NCBI GenBank assembly: GCA_964584245.1
Contig: CAZOZK010000054.1
Span: forward strand, 1-7,596
DNA from: CAZOZK01 sp964584245
GTDB taxonomy: Bacteria; Patescibacteriota; Microgenomatia; UBA1400; PJMF01
Reading direction: 5' to 3'
DNA length: 7,596 nucleotides
The translations under genes and the position numbers were made by a program. Positions 5,945-7,596 of this stretch are shown here, in pieces (positions within the stretch are counted from its first letter, which is position 1; each line of letters begins with the position of its first letter). Below the pieces are notes generated by a model that saw only the letters and a list, made by a program, of their open reading frames with translations, had not been told where the DNA came from and made no database searches.

Positions 5945-5962
5945 CTAAATCGAGTCTTTAGC
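5944..5962 (+). terminator. Possible weak hairpin terminator before recQ
   Basis: GCTAAA and TTTAGC form a perfect six-base-pair stem around a seven-base loop, starting at the last base of the preceding stop codon. The tail after it is only moderately T-rich (ATGTAATCTTCTTGT), and just two of the six pairs are G-C. It is well placed to end the upstream operon but is weak as an intrinsic terminator. Confidence 0.3.
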
Positions 5963-5990
5963 ATGTAATCTTCTTGTCAGAATTCTTAGG

Positions 5991-5996
5991 TATTAT
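5991..5996 (+). promoter_or_regulatory. -10 element for a leaderless recQ transcript
   Basis: TATTAT, a 5/6 match to TATAAT, ends exactly six bases before the recQ ATG, which would place +1 on the start codon A. No Shine-Dalgarno sequence exists in the gap. A TTGTCA lies at 5974-5979, but the 11-base spacing is too short for a normal -35. The spacing matches that of the palindromic promoter at 410-437. Confidence 0.5.
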
Positions 5997-6002
5997 TGAA
6001 CT

Positions 6003-7484
6003 ATGATTCATAGGGATACCGCTCAACTTTCAATTGAGTTGCACCAAGTTCTAAAAAAATACTTTGGATATGATGCTTTTCGACCGCTTCAGGAGCAGAT
6101 CATTACGGCGAGTATGCAGGGCAAAGATAGTATTTCGTTGCTGCCCACTGGTGGGGGAAAGTCATTGTGTTTTCAGATTCCTGCGCTGTCTTTGCCGGGA
6201 GTTACTTTAGTTATTTCACCACTAATTTCGCTTATGACTGATCAGGTGGATGGCCTGATTAAAAAAGGTATTAGCGCCGTTTGCATTACGAGCCAATTAG
6301 ATGAAAATCAAAAGAAGAAAATTTTTGATGATTTGCTAAATCAAAAAAAAGACATAAAATCTCCAATTAAATTACTCTATGTCTCTCCAGAAAGAATTGA
6401 ACAAGCCAGCTTTCAAAAATTACTCAAAAAACTAGACATTTCTTTGATTGTGCTCGACGAAGCACACTGCTTGAGTCAGTGGGGACATGAGTTTCGGCCG
6501 TCGTATGTGCGGATTGTAAAAAATCTAAGTTGGCTGCGACCAAAAACACCACTTGCTGCATTCACGGCCACAGCAACCCCTCATGTTTTGGAAGAAATTT
6601 CGTCAATTTTAGAACTACAAAGACCGGTCATAACTAGGGCAAGTTTTGAGCGGACAAATTTGGAAATACTAGTGCAGGAAGTCACCACAAAAAGTATAAA
6701 AAATTTGCTGTTGTATCACTTTTTGAAATCAAGAATCTCACAGCAATCTGGCATCATTTACTGCGCCACACAAAAGGGAACAGAGTATGTCACGCAATTG
6801 CTCAATTATCTATTCGGCAAACAGGTGTGTTATGCATACCATGCTGGGTTGGATCCAAAACTGCGCCAGCAAACCCAAACCGATTTTATAGCAAATACTA
6901 TTCAGTGCATTGCAGCCACCAATGCTTTTGGCATGGGAGTGGATAAACCAAATGTGCGCTGGGTTGTGCATTATGATTTTCCTGGCAGTATCGAGGCGTA
7001 CTATCAGGAAATTGGTAGAGCTGGCAGAGATGGGAATAACTCAACTTGCTTGCTGTTGGCACTGCCAGAAGATCTTGTTATTCATAAACATTTTTTAGAA
7101 AAAACTAAGAATCCTGAACAGTTGATTCGTGAAAAAAACCTCCTGATGAAAATGATGGAGTACATGGACAGCAAAACCTGTAGACATAGTCAGCTCAGTT
7201 CCTATTTTGGAGAAAAACTACAAAACTGTGGTCGGTGTGACAACTGTGCACCAGAATGCAAAAAGATTTTGGAGTTACAAGAAAATCAAACTGTCACCAA
7301 AAAAATTGAAAAATTGTTCGAACAAGCTAAGCTGCAAAAAATTGAGTTTGCCTTTATAGCGACACAACTCCAGCAAGCTTGGATGCACGTGCTGAATCCT
7401 AAAACTCAACAAGAGTACATGAAAATTCCTGGCTTTGGCCAAGGTTGGATTGATACATGGTACAATATCGTTCATGATAACTGA
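6003..7484 (+). CDS. recQ: ATP-dependent DNA helicase RecQ, shortened C-terminus
   Basis: This 493-residue superfamily 2 3'-5' helicase is used in recombination and fork repair. All helicase motifs are present in order: motif 0 FRPLQEQII (26-34), motif I TGGGKSLCFQIP (49-60), Ia LVISPLISLMTDQV (69-82) and II DEAH (152-155), with the RecQ aromatic loop HCLSQWGHEFRPSY (155-168). Motifs III FTATAT (187-192), V ATNAFGMGVDKPNVR (305-319) and VI YYQEIGRAGRDG (333-344) follow. The zinc-binding region is intact: Cys393, Cys409, Cys412 and Cys415. Only about 78 residues follow it, against roughly 190 in E. coli RecQ. A full winged-helix plus HRDC arrangement is therefore not present, though the end (YMKIPGFGQGW) resembles the end of an HRDC or HhH-like element. 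ATG 6003 is preceded by a leaderless-type -10. Its 3' end overlaps the next gene by 11 bases if that gene starts at 7474. Confidence 0.95.
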   Translation: MIHRDTAQLSIELHQVLKKYFGYDAFRPLQEQIITASMQGKDSISLLPTGGGKSLCFQIPALSLPGVTLVISPLISLMTDQVDGLIKKGISAVCITSQLDENQKKKIFDDLLNQKKDIKSPIKLLYVSPERIEQASFQKLLKKLDISLIVLDEAHCLSQWGHEFRPSYVRIVKNLSWLRPKTPLAAFTATATPHVLEEISSILELQRPVITRASFERTNLEILVQEVTTKSIKNLLLYHFLKSRISQQSGIIYCATQKGTEYVTQLLNYLFGKQVCYAYHAGLDPKLRQQTQTDFIANTIQCIAATNAFGMGVDKPNVRWVVHYDFPGSIEAYYQEIGRAGRDGNNSTCLLLALPEDLVIHKHFLEKTKNPEQLIREKNLLMKMMEYMDSKTCRHSQLSSYFGEKLQNCGRCDNCAPECKKILELQENQTVTKKIEKLFEQAKLQKIEFAFIATQLQQAWMHVLNPKTQQEYMKIPGFGQGWIDTWYNIVHDN

Positions 7485-7596
7485 TCCAAACTCCACCAAT
7501 TCCAGCATGTCTATCGAAGAACTTGTAACAGAGTATAAAAAAATTAGTGATTTTTTGAATGAACGCTGGCCACTTAAAGACCACGATCAACGAGTT
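7474..7596 (+). CDS. N-terminal fragment of a small protein, possibly MazG-like pyrophosphohydrolase
   Basis: An open frame runs from ATG 7474 to the window edge (41 codons), with a second in-frame ATG at 7507. The first start overlaps the recQ end (ATGATAACTGA); the second would leave a 22-base gap. Neither has a Shine-Dalgarno sequence, and the overlap pattern seen elsewhere in the window slightly favours 7474. The visible part reads as a helical, charged N-terminus (SIEELVTEYKKISDFLNERW, then PLKDHDQRV). This resembles the first helix of MazG-like nucleotide pyrophosphohydrolases, but the diagnostic EExxE motif would lie beyond the edge, so the family call is tentative. It is probably cotranscribed with recQ. 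Confidence 0.5.
   Translation, partial: MITDPNSTNSSMSIEELVTEYKKISDFLNERWPLKDHDQRV

Noticed and set aside
5974..5979. TTGTCA as a -35 for recQ
   Set aside because: The spacing to TATTAT is only 11 bases, too short for a normal sigma70 promoter.
7482..7484. TGA recoded as Gly (code 25, as in Gracilibacteria/Absconditabacteria)
   Set aside because: TGA ends recQ and the DUF6580-like gene at sensible lengths, and no gene here has an internal in-frame TGA.

Overview
The window looks like a piece of a small, tightly packed bacterial genome, most likely from the candidate phyla radiation (Patescibacteria, perhaps a Microgenomates-like lineage). The reasons are the gene content (an archaeal-type CoA enzyme fusion, a MutY-like glycosylase without iron-sulfur cysteines, a shortened RecQ, a DUF4430 lipoprotein beside a DUF6580-like membrane protein), very short or overlapping gene junctions, and a near absence of Shine-Dalgarno sequences. 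This assignment is inference. TGA acts as a stop at the ends of two genes, so the code is probably standard table 11. No rRNA, tRNA, CRISPR array or insertion sequence was seen, and no stretch over 300 bases lacks a gene.

Layout. 1-412 (-): the N-terminal part of an unrecognised protein that runs off the left edge. 410-437: a 28-bp near-perfect palindrome that contains both divergent start codons. 435-1428 (+): a DUF4430 lipoprotein overlapping a DUF6580-like integral membrane protein, possibly a binding and uptake pair. 1388-1861 (-): a BCP/PrxQ peroxiredoxin whose 3' end overlaps the membrane-protein gene by 41 bp tail to tail. 1862-1892: a 31-bp divergent promoter region. 1893-5944 (+): a probable operon of mutY-like glycosylase, fused phosphopantetheine adenylyltransferase / GTP-dependent dephospho-CoA kinase, rarA, and an AT-rich unknown gene. 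5945-6002: a short gap with a weak hairpin and a -10 element placed for a leaderless transcript. 6003-7484 (+): recQ, overlapping the start of a gene truncated at the right edge (7474-7596).

Functional themes. Peroxiredoxin, MutY-like glycosylase, RarA and RecQ together suggest oxidative-damage defence and replication-fork or recombination maintenance. The CoA fusion would carry out the last two steps of CoA synthesis in one polypeptide using an archaeal-type kinase. The most unusual DNA-level signal is the regulatory layout: two divergent gene pairs share symmetric or overlapping -10 elements, and several starts look leaderless. The most unusual protein-level signals are the CoA fusion, with a degenerate ISSTxxR-like motif, and the cysteine-free MutY-like protein with Glu in place of the catalytic Asp.
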